A DNA stretch of 64,000 nt from Narthecium ossifragum (taxonomy: Eukaryota > Streptophyta > Magnoliopsida > Dioscoreales > Nartheciaceae), in NCBI GenBank assembly GCA_963920575.1, contig OY986974.1:8370610-8434609 (forward strand), given 5' to 3'. Below the pieces are notes generated by a model, which was not told the origin of the DNA, made no database searches, and saw only the letters and a list, made by a program, of their open reading frames with translations. Positions 11,801 through 23,397 of this stretch are shown here, piece after piece. The stretch's first letter is position 1; every line of letters starts with the position of its first letter. The position numbers were made by a program, and so were the translations under genes.

Positions 11801-12339
11801 GCCAGAGGAAGACGTTTCAGCATTAGACTATGACACTCTTGAGAGATCGACAGCTATATTCTTGACGATTGACCCTGAAGTGTTAGGTCTCTCGGCCCAG
11901 GAAGTAGACGATATCCAAAGCTTAAAGCTGACGATTGAACGCATGGATGCAGAAAGGAAGAATTTAGCCAATGAGCTCGTTCTTGTTGGAGAACGCCGAG
12001 AGTGACGAGCACTCTTAAAAAATAAAATCGACAATAGTATGAATAAGCTGTCGACAAACTTGGATGCCATCAGCGAGAGAGAATCAGCTATTTCCAGAGT
12101 TGATGCCCAAATCAAAGAGCTAGAAGCTCAAAACTCAAATGAATTATCTTGTAAAAGAGAGTAGGCAAATAGGCCAAGAGAGCAGCAAAGATATGGAAGA
12201 GTACAATGCACTTGAAGCTGACTCCTCCAAAGATCGCCAAGTTAAGATCAACGCTAAGTTGGTCAAAAACAAGTATCGGCGTAAGGAAGTCATAGAAAAC
12301 ATTGCTTGTATCTCTCAACATCTTTCCATGAGGAGATAA
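8881..12339 (+). pseudogene. Plant mobile domain (PMD) gene, antisense cargo of Tat A
   Basis: The ATG at 8881 (CACCATGG) is also kept in Tat B at 51334. The first ~450 codons form a PMD: FWSTEYNNFVFPCGTLSI near residue 155, LLTGLSPIGDL near 178, and FGPLWIVQLWLRAYFP near 297. After a TAG at 10243-10245 the same frame continues through a Lys/Glu-rich region. Likely introns are 10773-10850, 10987-11100 and 11557-11636 (GTAAGC, GTATGT, GTATGA donors; AG acceptors) and keep the frame. Exon 3 is Ser/Thr/Pro-rich and exon 4 looks like a coiled coil. Further breaks are TGA at 11146 and 12003 and a frameshift near 12150. PMDs occur in cellular MAIN/MAIL-type proteins and in transposons; the role of the transposon form is unknown. 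The gene ends 150 bases from the convergent end of pol. Confidence 0.85.
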
Positions 12340-12489
12340 CTTGTAAATGTTGAATTGTTTGGCCGATAATTTTGTAATGAATAGATATTTTGTTAATTGC
12401 TATCGTCCATTCTGAAGATGTCTTTCTTCTATGCTTTTGTTTTACATTGATGGATAATATTTTTTAAGGTATCGATCATTTATCATTGA
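12340..12489. other. Convergent 3' junction between PMD gene and pol
   Basis: About 150 AT-rich bases separate the end of the plus-strand PMD gene from the end of the minus-strand integrase. TTTGTAATGAATAG on the plus strand could serve as a polyadenylation region. No gene. Confidence 0.45.
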
Positions 12490-13470
12490 TCAATGTAATC
12501 TACCATCAATAGTCCTTAGTTGGAATGACCCATTTGGCAATACTTGATCGACCAAATATGGCCCTTCCCAATTGGGTGACCACTTTCCGTACTTAGGGTC
12601 ATTCCGATCTATAGGTAGGATCGTTTTCGAAACTAAGTCTCCTTCCTGAAAGCCTTTTGATACTACTCTCTTATTATAGATATCGGCCACCTTCAACTTT
12701 TGTGCCTCTATGTTTTCTAAGGCAATAGCTCGTTGTTCATTGAGCTCCAAAAGATTATACATTAATGCTTCTTCATATTTTTCACTAGTTGAGCGATCTT
12801 GTTCTAAAACTCTTGGCGATAGAACATTTATCTCAGCATGTAGAACTGCCTCTTGACCATATACCAATTGGTAAGGCGTAACCTTAGTGCTAGACTTAGG
12901 TGTAGTTCTATGTTCCCATAACGCTCTAAGTAACCCTTCATGCCATTGCCTTGGGTTATCGTCCATCATCTTTCTTATGATTGACTTGATGGTTTTATTG
13001 GACGCTTCAGCTTGTCTATTAGATTGGGCATAATAAGATGTAGAATTGGCCATATTAATTTTATAATCAGCCAAAAAATTATTTACCTTAGAACTTACAA
13101 ACATTGTCCCTTGATCGGACACAATTGTTTGTGGGATGCCAAATCTACATATGATATTCTCCTAGATGAAGTTTATCACTTGATCATCAGAAACTGTTTT
13201 TAATGAGATAGCCTCTACCCATTTGGTAAAATAGTCTGTCACCACAATAACGAATTTGTGCAACATAGACGATGGAGGATATATCTTTCCTATAATATCT
13301 ATCGCCCAACACCTAAATGGCCAAGGTTTTACGATGATCGATAACTCACTCGCTGGTGCTCGCTGTAATGGGCCATGCCTTTGACATGATTCACATCCTT
13401 TTCCATACATGGCACATTCCTCCTTCATGCGCGGCCAATAAAAGCCACTGCGCATTATTAGCCAGCCCAT
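12490..13470 (-). pseudogene. Tat A integrase
   Basis: On the minus strand the zinc-binding part has GCESCQRHG, followed by the catalytic core: WAIDIIGKI (first Asp), SDQGTMFVS (second Asp) and QAEASNKTI (Glu). The C-terminal part ends in WSPNWEGPYLVDQVLPNGSFQL. Integrase would insert the cDNA into host chromatin in the nucleus. An in-frame stop near 13160 divides the domain between the two catalytic Asp residues, so the copy is broken. The first part of the HHCC finger is degraded upstream of 13470. Confidence 0.88.
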
Positions 13471-13553
13471 TTTTATGCCGAATTGATGTGCCCCACAGAC
13501 ACCATTAATTTAGCTTCATCATGACTTAAACATCGCAACAAAATCCCATCTGG

Positions 13554-14309
13554 TCAACGTTTATACAGAACATCGTTTTGTAAAAAATAATGTATCGCCT
13601 TAAGACGGATTTTCCTATCGACCTTAAGCGATGGATTATGCAAAAAAGCGACGATAGGGGTACGCCAATCTTCTTGGCCATCGATTTGATCTATCTCAAG
13701 TGAGTGATGAGACCGCTCTAGGGCAGACTCTATCGTGCCATAACTAAAATCAGCCATGGCCCCCAAGTGTTTTAATACTTTATAACCAAATGCTATTTGG
13801 ACCAGGGTATTAGCTTCATCGTTATGTAACCTTGGGACAAAAAGTAACTCAAAATCGTTAAAGCGATTTAATAGCTGCATAGCGATTTGGTGAAATGGAA
13901 TTAATATGTCACTCTGGCACTTATAATGTCCAAGTAGATGATTTATCACCAATTGTGAATCACCTTTAATTGATACATTGGACACCCCTAAGTCCAATAA
14001 AATTTCGAGGCCGATGATTAACGCTTCATATTCAGCCTGATTATTGGTGCGTAACTGCGATAGTGTATACGCAAATTTATACTGGCGTCCAATGGGCGAT
14101 AAAATCGTAATCCCAAGGCCTGCTCTATTGACGGTTTTAGAACCATCAAAGTACATCATCCCTGGAATGAGCGATATAATGTTAATTTCTCGCTCTAATT
14201 CCGTTGGTATATTTACACAAGGATAATCAGCTAAGAAATCGGCCAATACTTGGCCTTTAATAGCTTTTTGAGAGACAAATTTAATGTCAAACTCAGCTAA
14301 AGTTAGCAC
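13554..14309 (-). pseudogene. Tat A RNase H (second, archaeal-like domain)
   Basis: The 251 codons contain MYFDGSKTVNRAGLGI (Asp), NNQAEYEALIIGLE (Glu) and KGDSQLVINHL (Asp), with the LHNDEANTL block further on. This is the second RNase H domain typical of Tat elements. It would remove RNA from the RNA/DNA hybrid during reverse transcription. The ADFLADYP block lies before it and a connection to the integrase finger (FLQNDVLYKR) after it. The ordinary gypsy RNase H should lie between here and the RT; 14310-14665 holds only broken pieces of it. Confidence 0.82.
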
Positions 14310-14665
14310 CCAATAACCAATGCGCTGATTAAAATTGGTCGAGAAAACAAGAATTTCATTACATTATATTTAGAAATCAAGTAAACAGTTACATGCTTTA
14401 AATAAGCTCTCAACTTGGTACACATAAAATACAAGGCCAAACATAATTTTTCTGTGGCCGAGTACTTTCGTTCATAAGGTAGTAACTATTTACTTAAATA
14501 ATACACTGCTCTCTCAACTCCATCTTTTCCATCTTGCGCTAAGAGACCTCCTATTGATCGGTCTGCTGCAGCGATGTAGAGCTTCATGGGATCATTCAAT
14601 TGTGGCGACGCCATAACTTGTGGCGTTGCTAAATACTTCTTCAAACATTCAAATGCTTCTTGATG

Positions 14666-15815
14666 TCACTCTTCCCAGACGAAGTCGTCTTCACTCTTTA
14701 GTCGTAAGAGCGATGAGAATTCTTGAGTCTGTCCTGCACAGTTAGAAATAAATCTTCTTAAAAAATTCACCTGACCAAGAAATTTTTGCAGTTCTTTCTT
14801 AGTTTTTGGAGGACTAGCCTCGATGATAGACTTTGATTTATTTTGGTCGAGTTCTATTCCGCGCTGATGGACGAGAAAACCAAGAAAGTTCCCTTCTTGT
14901 ACCCCAAATGGACATTTTAAGGGATTTAATTTCAAATTATACTCTCATTCGCTCAAAAGCTTTGATTAACTGAGAAAAGTGATCGGCCATAACTGGTGAT
15001 TTTACCACAATATCATCAATATAAACTTCTATAAAATGGTCGATCATGTCATGAAAAATCAATTTCATTGCTCGCTAATAAGTAGCACCAGCATTTTTTA
15101 AACCAAAGGGCATAACCACCCATTCATAACTACCAAGCGATCCTGGACATCTAAAGGCCGTTTTATGAACATCGTTCTCGGCGATATAGATTTGGTTATA
15201 CCCTGAATACCCATCCATAAAGAAGTATATTTCATGTCCAGCAGTTGAATCGACCAAATTGTCGACCGATGGCATAGGACACTCATCTTTGGGTGTTGCC
15301 AAATTTAAGTTTCTAAAGTCTATACAGACTCTAAATTTGCCATTTTTCTTCTTAATTGGCACTATATTTGAAAGCTATTCTACATATCTGGCCGTTCTAA
15401 TGAAATTTGCGTTTAACAATCGTTCAATTTCCTTTTTTACTTCTGGGATTATATTGGGAGCAAAACGTCTTGGCGCTTGCTTATATGGCTTAAAGTTTGG
15501 TTGAGTGGGAAGTTCATGCCCGACAATGGTGCTATCTAGGCCAGGCATTTCCTTATAATCCCATGCAAAACAATCCTTATATGAATATAAAATGGCGATG
15601 AGTTCGTACCTGACATCTTGGTCGATAAGTTTGTTGATGAAGGTTGGACGATGTTCCTCGCCGTCGCCAAGGTCGATTTCTTCCAGTGGGTCATGAGCTT
15701 GCATGTTTCCACGTTTGCCATAAGGGACTTCTTTATCGTCCTCTTGGGGAATCTCCTTTAAACAATCCAAATTGTTTGTCTCCTTTGTGGCGAACGCTTC
15801 TACCTGATAAGCCAT
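14666..15815 (-). pseudogene. Tat A reverse transcriptase
   Basis: Three in-line pieces make up the RT. At 15815-15375 are DCFAWDYKEMPGLD and KQAPRRFAP. At 15362-15075 are KKNGKFRVCIDFRNLN, MDGYSGYNQI and MPFGLKNAGATY. The YIDD catalytic box lies at 15012-15023, and the last piece (14935-14666) has KCPFGVQEGNFLGF and LGQVNFLRRFI. Stops occur near 15372 and 15075 (TAG where TGG and CAG are expected) and there is a frameshift near 14940. RT copies the RNA into DNA inside the particle; this copy is inactive because of the breaks, although the active-site box is kept. Confidence 0.88.
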
Positions 15816-16183
15816 TATGTTGGCTTTTAAGGACGTTACCGTGGCCTAATTTCTCTCAGGGTATAAACCCATTACTTTAGATTTGAGGCCGATGATCGGC
15901 CAGCTCTAGGTGCAAAGACCACTGAGGTTCGTCTTGCAGGATCGAATAATTCTGCGACACGCTCCCTCAGCATGATACCATTCTCTGACACCACCTTCAG
16001 TGTATCGTCGATCTAGAGGAACTGTAATGGACCATAGTTGCGGTCATAGAAGGACGTTGTCACAGCATGAGTGTCCATACTATACGGCATATTGTCAGCC
16101 ATAATGGACTCAACATTTCCTTCGACGTTCCATAAAAACAAGCAATGATGAAGGGAGGATGGAACGCATTGACTGCCATGAAT
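15816..16183 (-). pseudogene. Tat A protease to RT linker, degraded
   Basis: The minus strand continues the protease frame with recognisable linker pieces such as YGPLQFLQIDD and ENGIMLRECVAELF around 15960-16040, broken by several stops before RT begins. No separate gene is supported here. Confidence 0.55.
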
Positions 16184-16933
16184 TCAGTCTCGACCAAATA
16201 AGACATTGTAGCTGGTTGTCGAATCCATAACAAAGAATGTTGTAATCCTTGTAACGCTTCCAACCTTAATATCCAAGGGAAGAATTCCCTTTGCAGGGGC
16301 TGGGACCCCACTAAACCCTGTTAGCGTGATGTCCGTGGGAATAAGATCGCTATCGGTCTTGCCCAGCTTCTTCATCATTTTAGCATGGATGACATTGACT
16401 GCAGCCCCGGTGGGAATAAGATCGCTATCGGTCTTGCCCAGCTTCTTTATCTCAGCCTTAATGTGTGAGGGTCGTAGGTGGTGGGTCATTGCTTTTGGCG
16501 GTCGATCCAACACATCCTTGTCCTGACCTTGATGATCTTCCATGTCCGACTTGGACGATGACTGAGGTCGATCTTGAATTGCTTTGCCTTTGGTCTTGGC
16601 TGCAACATGGACAACTTCTGGGCTTTCTTTTACATCCCATGATAGCCATTGCTGATCAATGTGTTGGTGTTCTCGATGTGCCTCCGTTGCTTCTACGTCC
16701 CAACTAGTTGGAATGATTGGCGCATCATCGGCATGCTGAACATACTTTGCTATGTCGCCCTTGGGAACCCATTTCTTTACAAGAGGATCGCCATAACAAA
16801 CTAGATAATCAAACTTATCACTTGGTTGACCCTGAGTACTTATAGCTGGGTTGCCCGCCTTGTAGAGCTCCATTAGCAGCTTCCTCTGGAAGATGTTTCT
16901 TCTCACCGCTTCTTCATGAACCTTGATGGGAAC
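16184..16933 (-). pseudogene. Tat A gag-pro junction and retropepsin with altered active site
   Basis: The N-terminal half contains a repeat unit (GNPAISTQGQPSDKFDYL...) also found upstream at 18431-18660. The protease begins near GAAVNVIHAKMMKKLG and ends with TTSYNVLFGRD. In this family an Asp normally sits just before GAAVNVI. Here that place is taken by a second copy of LGKTDSDLIPT, so the catalytic Asp appears to be lost. The cause is visible in the DNA: 16336-16374 and 16411-16449 are near-identical copies of about 38 bases. The 5' side is cut by the solo LTR at 16934, after which the gene resumes at 18429. Confidence 0.75.
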
Positions 16934-18428
16934 TGATGAGTGCAAGAAAGTGCACTCTGAACATGACTAAGAGCAGCTTATTTGCTTAGTTTTCCTAATT
17001 AATATAGATGATTTCGTCTGTACCATCTCAGAACAAACCAGATGAAGTGTCGTATATACTTGGAAAGCTCTTGAAGTCTACTTTTTGGAGAATTTTACGG
17101 TTCATGATTCCGAGTTTTCTAGAGGAAGTTATGACAATATTAGTACCGATGGCGCAGTCTGGATGGCAAAATAGTAAATACTCAGGAAAGACAAATCGAT
17201 CCTGTTCCCTAGAAGGATCGATCCTTTTATGCGGACAAACCTGACAGAACACACACTTTTCGGATGATCACAGAAGGATCAATCCTCCTTTCACTCGAGA
17301 ATTTTGAGAAGGATCGATCCTCCTCCTATAGAAGAATCCATCCTACTGAGAAGGATCGATCCTACTATCCATCCTACTGAGAAGGATCGATTCTACACCT
17401 AAGGAAGGATCGATCTTCCTCGGGCGCAGCCAGAAATCAAAGATGTTGATTTCAAAGGATCGATCCTACACTTAAGGAAGCATTGATCTTACTCGGGCGG
17501 ATCTGAATACGAGCCATCAGATTAAATCCAAAGGCTGAAATAAAAGCTAGGGTTTCATGTCCTTATATAATGGGAGTTCTTGGACGTTTTTGGGGGCTCT
17601 TTTCTGGACGTTTTCTAAAGGAAGAAGATGAAGACATCTCCATCCATGACTGAGTAATCCGCGGGCATGGCAGACGGATGATCTAGCGAGGACTAGGGCT
17701 TCTTCTCCAACAATAGTTCATAGTTTTAATCTTTATTGTTAAACTCTTTTCTATGTATTGGATCTTCAAAGATTATTTTCAGATTATAGATTTCTTTGTG
17801 GATGATTAATATTATGAATCCAGTCAGGCTTCTTTCATGATCTTATAATCCCATAGTTTTATCTATCATCTACCAACTTTATCTCGTGAAATCTTTGCTA
17901 TGCATTGCTGATTGTGAGAGTTGGTATTGTGTATTCTTAGAGATCCAGTTAGATAGAGTTAGGGCTTTGTCCCGATGAACTTTTGTTGCGCGTTGCCTGT
18001 AGTGACAGCCGGTATCGTGTATTCTTAGGTTTGGGTTGGATGAAGTTAGAACTATAATAAGGAAGAATCAATCGTAGGAAGAGACATTTATATATTTTGT
18101 TAGGTTTATAGTTCCATATCTTCCGGTTAAGGTGATTGGAATGTGAATCCCTTAACTGAGTATCATATGAACCATTGAGAACAGAAGAACCTAAATCCGA
18201 GTGAAGTGATTCCTGAAGCCTAGCCTTATCAAAATCCTGATTTCTTTCGTTAACTTTATCTCATCATTACATCTACGATCTACTTTCTTAACTTTAACGT
18301 TCTTGTTTGTTTTCAATTCATTGTTATTTGCATTTCTAGATCTTTCCTGCTTGTCTCTCTGTGGGTTCGACCTCTCTTAGGCTATACTGCACAACGACCG
18401 CTGTGCGTGACACATTTGAGCGACATCA
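16934..18428 (+). repeat. Solo LTR, TGATGA family, inserted in Tat A
   Basis: TGATGAGTGCAAG to GAGCGACATCA, flanked by an exact GGAAC duplication (16929-16933, 18429-18433). No internal region or coding sequence is present, which fits a solo LTR left by LTR-LTR recombination. It has the LTR block at 17020-17140 shared with Athila LTRs, a GATCGATCC array (about 17195-17490), a TATA box (17564-17570) and a GGTTCGACCTC motif (18364-18374). Confidence 0.88.
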
Positions 18429-18799
18429 GGAACCTCCACTTCTACCCATTCGACATCTTCGACCATCGACTCCTCCTCCTCATCGCCCCAACCAGTTGGG
18501 ACAATTGCTACGGATGCAGATGGAACGATCTGGGCGACGACTTCTATTTTCTTAACAAGATGCTTCACCTTCACGTCTTCGTAAATCCTCAGATAATCAT
18601 ATCGGTCACTTGGCTGCCCCCCTGGTCCTACTGCGGGATTGCCTTCCTCATACAACTGTCACAGCAGTTGCTCTGTAGACATACCCCTCCTCTGAGCCTC
18701 TTCTGCAACATTTATCTTTTCTTCGACCTCGACGTATTAATCCTCATCGTCAAGTATCAGACTTACTGGGGCTGGTTCCTCGGCTTCAACGACCAAGGT
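18429..18799 (-). pseudogene. Tat A gag-pro segment between two solo LTRs
   Basis: The minus strand encodes LYEEGNPAVGPGGQPSDRYDYL and a following acidic stretch (GWGDEEEESMVEDVEW). It is a second copy of the unit at the start of the protease piece (16933 and below), so the junction carries a tandem duplication of about 75 residues. The frame has internal stops. It connects to gag through the solo LTR at 18800-21196 and to protease through the one at 16934-18428. Confidence 0.7.
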
Positions 18800-21196
18800 T
18801 GTCGCGCCCCGACCAGCGAAAGCCCAACCGGGCCGGGCGACGCGAACCGAAACCTAACCAACGCGGAAAAAGAACGACGAGGGTTCCCTCTAACCTATAG
18901 GTCTCCCTAGTAATTTACCAAAACACCCTCAATAAAACAATATTAATTAGCAAAACCTCGAACCTCAGATTAAAAACTCAAGAAGATTTAATATACATAA
19001 CCTCAGAGAGGGGTAGTTCAAATACAACATCACTCCCGTAGGAGACTATCTAACATAAGGGTAAAAGCAGTAAATATCGCCACCTCTCAAAAGCCACCAG
19101 ACGCCGCCGCACCGCCGTCCAACTGCCCGGTAGAGGCCACAGAAGAGGTACTGCCGCCTGCACCTGCAAAACGCAGCCCGGGTAGGAGTGAGCACTAAGC
19201 TCAGTAGGGATCTACACTACGACACACAGAAGGAAGAGGGAAACGCAACAGTGTCGCCCTTAAGTAGGACCTGAGTGTATACAGGGGTCCCATAACCCCA
19301 CCGCGTGTCCCTAAGGCCCCGATCATGATCTTCCAGCCGGGCTGGTCACATGCCGGGTCACTCTCAGTAGCAGGAAACGGCACTGCTGACTCTCAACAGG
19401 ACACTGAACACTGTTTGGTGGGAAGAGACACCACTGAGTAGGCAAAACCTCTACCCAAGAGTTTTTGGAACACCGGACACCGGCTACACCTCAGCATCCG
19501 ACTCAAGGCCGACACGACCTCTACAATCATCAAGAACAAGTGCGCCAGTCATCTAAGCCTATCATCGAATCGACTGGACACCACAATTCAAACCGAGTCC
19601 AAACAACCCAACCCCGGTCCTAGGGCTAAGTCCGAGCTTCCAGCCTCGGGATGGCGACCCAAAGATCACCCACGCCCTAACCAATGCAACTAATGCACAC
19701 AACAAGAATGCATGCTATGACATACACAGATAATAGGAAAGGCATGCAACAGTATGTCAAGCATCATATAAGTCTACTGGATCGCTGCAGCGGTACCACC
19801 AACCGCTGCCAGCCGATCCGCAGCGGGTCCCGGCATTACGACGGTACCGCGACCGTCAACCGCGGACTCCTGCAACGGGAAGCAACCCCGAAAACGATGA
19901 TGAACAAAACACAATATAATATTATATTCTAAAATATAATATTATATTCAAAAACACCCAAAGCCTCTACTTAGGGGCTAATTGATCCCGTCGATCCGAT
20001 ACCCAACCGACGTCGGATTCAAGATCCAACCTAGCCACCAGTAGGTGTATAAACCAGCATCATCATATCCAAACATCATGATCATCCAACGGTTGGATTA
20101 ACGGGAAAACGCTAATCAAAATCATTAATCAAACTAACTTACCCATTAATTACTGCAACGCAGCCCTCCAGCAAACGATTCATAAGAAATCGTACATAAA
20201 TCGGAAAAATATAAAACAAGATGGAATGGAAAGCTAACGAGTAGAGCTACAACTCTTATGTTTATAAAAAGCCAAGATCATGTAATCACCGGCCGAAACA
20301 CTCGCCGCAAGCCGGCTGTTTCTCAAGAACAGCAGAAAACCAGAAATCCGAGACTAATCTTGCATAAAACCTACTTAAATCTCAACTGATTAACATGAAA
20401 CTCAAATAAGTTATTCTACAAGGCATAAGGAATCCAACAAAGCAAGGATCAACAAGATCCAACGGCTAGATCTCAAGAAAACCCGAAATGAACACAGTAG
20501 GTATAACCCTACCTAGCTGCGCTTTCCTCGGCTGATTCCCCCTGATTTGATCACCAACAAGCCTCCAAACCACACCATAAGCCTTCCTCTCGTTGTCACG
20601 GATCCAACGAGCCAAAGAACACCCAATTTGGTGGTCGGAGGAGGGAGAACGGAGGAGAAGAAGCTCGCCGGCGGAGAAGGGAAGAAACAGAGCACCGCGG
20701 GAAAGAAGAGAAAGAAGGAAGAAGAAGAGAAGAGAAGGAGGAAGAGGAGGGGAAAGGGGGAGGGGAAAGCCGGGAAAGAGGGGGAAAAGTGAGGGGAGGG
20801 GAGGGAAAGTCCTCCCCCTCTGACAGGGGAGAGCGACGGCCAGCGGTGGCCGTCCTCGCGAAGCAGAAAACCAACCGACGTATGAATGATCGATCCTTCT
20901 TCAAGGGAGGATCGATCCTTCATGATGATTCACAAGGCTTTCTGGCACGAAGAGGATCGATCCCTTAGCCAGAGAGGATCGATCCTTTGTGTGCTGAAAG
21001 CTAAACTTGGGCAAGAACTCAAGCCCAAGTCCGGATCTTTCGATCCCGGGTCCACCTAGCCATTCTAAACAAACACTAACACATACAAGGCCACTGTGTG
21101 CACACGCGGGTGTGAAACAAGCCAACAAGGCGTAATTTACCAAATTGCCCTTGTGGTCTACAACGAGCCACAGGAGTAGAGGGGCAGGTCCTCACA
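18800..21196 (+). repeat. Solo LTR of GC-rich TGTC...CACA family (2397 bp)
   Basis: TGTCGCGCCCCGACC to GCAGGTCCTCACA, with an exact AAGGT duplication (18795-18799, 21197-21201). It is more GC-rich than its surroundings and has no convincing open frame. A conserved block (CTGCAAAACGCAGCCCGGGTAGG, about 19164-19186) recurs in all copies of the family here. GATCGATCC pairs lie at about 20887-20990. Related copies are 42448-46825, 51994-62496 and 53858-56538. Confidence 0.87.
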
Positions 21197-21201
21197 AAGG
21201 T

Positions 21202-22623
21202 GGCTGACGCTTCTCCATCGTCGGCCATATCTGATATCTCGGAGTCACTTTCCACTAGACACTGTTGTCCAAGGCAACTTGGTAAGATGTAATTGTTGAC
21301 GATAACAGACGAGAGCGTTCCGAATCGAATGACTTGGTTTCCTCCAGTCTCATCGTCATTGTCCTTGCTTGGACGATGAAACTTACTCTTAGAAGTCTCT
21401 GTTGCCTTAGAGACAGCAACATCATCTTCAAACTCCTCAGCCTCTTCAATCTGATCTGGATCAGTTTCCTGAGCTTGCTTGGCCCTCATCATCTGGCCAT
21501 ACTTCTTCTGATGTCGCCGGTACTGGGTCCTTGTCATCTCCTCTACTAGACTGTACCACCTTTCTGGCTTGTATGGCTGAGGCACAAAGTTCCTTGGGTA
21601 AGCTTGAGGCTGACCTTGATTCCACTGCCAGGGTTGTGGGCGATGGAACTTGGTCCCGGAGAATGGTGTCATTGGATGACTAAGGTCCCAGTGACATCTT
21701 GGGCAGACATGTGGAAGAGCTGGCTCCTTCCCTTTGTCTTGGCTGAGTCGGGCGAACACATTTGAACGACTATCGTTCTGAGTCTCGTCGATGACAATCT
21801 TGAACTTTGGCAACTTGAAGTTTGAGATATCAGTCAGCACCATTCCCATTGGAGCAGCTTTGTGGAATAGATTAGCATCAACTCCCATGTGTTTGGTTTG
21901 AAAACCAATCCTACCGGAGCCAATCGCATCCTGCAAAACATTACGGAAGACCAAACAATTATTAGTATGATATGACCAAGCATTATGCCATTTACAATAT
22001 CTTTTGCCCTTGATTTCATCAGGGCTTGGCATAGCATGTCCATTGTTCAGTTTGACTTGTTTATCTTTCAATAATTGATCAAAGATTTGATCGGCATTTG
22101 AAATATCAAATGAAAACTTTCTTACTTGACGTTTACCGTCTTTGACTACTTCTTTACCCTTAAGCTCTCGCTCAAGCTTGGCAAGTGCTTTACATATGTA
22201 AAGTTTTCCCTTTAGCAACTCGGCCAAACAAACATCGTCCATATTGTAACATTCCTCATCGACGTCACTAATTTGATTGATTTCATAATTAGTGTCTCTA
22301 TAATAAGTTCCTTTAGACGATGATTTCATTTGATCTTCTTCTCTTAACAATTTCTCATAACGTATGGCGCTAGTCTGCAATTGGAAAAGATTGATGAAAT
22401 TCCTATCTTGGAATTTCTTTTTAAGTTCAAAGGCTAATCCCCTTTGAGCGATCTTTACGAATTCCCTTTCGGGCAAGGGAATAAAGGACCTACTTCTCGC
22501 TCTTTTAAATCTTTGTAAGAATGACTCAGCATTCTCATATGGTCGTTGCCTCAACTGAGCTAAATCGGCCATTGTGATTTCTAGTTTTATCTTATAAAAT
22601 TGGGAATGGAACGGATGTTCCAT
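21202..22623 (-). pseudogene. Tat A gag, C-terminal part
   Basis: From 22623 leftwards: HPFHSQFYKIKLEITMADLA and RPYENAESFLQRFKRA (retrotransposon gag core), then a long basic and acidic region, then YCKWHNAWSYHTNNCLVF, a CX2H...HX4C motif typical of Tat gag, near residues 208-225. The first codon continues the frame of the next gag piece; a TAA at 22624-22626 (where Glu is expected) splits them. The coding region is cut at 21201 by the solo LTR and resumes at 18799. Gag packages the element RNA in cytoplasmic particles. Confidence 0.85.
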
Positions 22624-23397
22624 TTACTGCCAACTTTGAATAGAGTTGGGCGATAATTTAATGAACCATGAGTAAGCGACTCCGGATAAGGAGTTAGGGA
22701 ACAACCTTAATTTGACAAAATCATTCACTTCTCCACATTGCATGGAGAATTTCCCTATGTGTTCAATGGTCGATGTTTCATCTACACCATAGAACATAGT
22801 AAACTCTGGAACTCTATAATTCCTAGGAAATGGATACATCTGGTCAACCCAATCAGGATAAGGTTTTCTATAAATTGGACGCATGGCTGGTTGTCCGAAA
22901 CCTATTTGTTCTTGTAGAATTTCTGCTACTTGTTCTCGTAGAACATCAGCCTGATTGTAAAGAGGATTATTATATACTTGATCATATTGCACGTTTGGTG
23001 GTCGAGCATAATATGGTGGTGCTTCATATGGTCGATAGTTATTCTGATAAGGAATATTGCCCATTCGTTGACCATCGCCCATTCTCTGATTATAAAAATT
23101 ATTTCCTATTGGCCGATTACCCTGGCCACCTAATTGGCGAAAGTTATTCTGTGGAAAACATTGGCCCTGGCCACCCAAGTTGATATTTTGGCCGATATTT
23201 TGGCCATTGTTTGGGAAGAAAAGGTTCTGACCGTTAGGAGGAATTTGGTCACCTACGCCTAGAGGCACTCCACCCATCGGTATCCCCTGATTAAGAGGGA
23301 CACACTCTAGGTGTCGGAGGAACAACACCGCTTTGCATCCCTTGAGCGGGAGGGACGCCATTGTTTGGCATTCCTCCTGCGACAAATACCTCAACAA
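22624..23397 (-). pseudogene. Tat A gag, central part
   Basis: Low-complexity Gly/Asn/Gln-rich sequence with many GQN repeats gives way to a conserved gag segment: YPDWVDQMYPFPRNYRVPEF, MFYGVDETSTIEHIGKF and LRLFPNSLSGVAYSWF. The last is the usual start of the gag core. It is in a different frame from the N-terminal piece (24073-23291), so a frameshift lies in the overlap at about 23290-23397. Confidence 0.82.

Noticed and set aside
18361..18910. Plus-strand frame of 167 codons
   Set aside because: It is the antisense of the Tat A gag-pro junction, which has the better-supported coding on the minus strand.
20513..20923. Overlapping open frames on both strands, up to 136 codons
   Set aside because: They lie in a GA-rich part of a solo LTR and have simple Pro/Ser or Lys/Glu composition on opposite strands; no homologous frame is kept in the other copies of the family.
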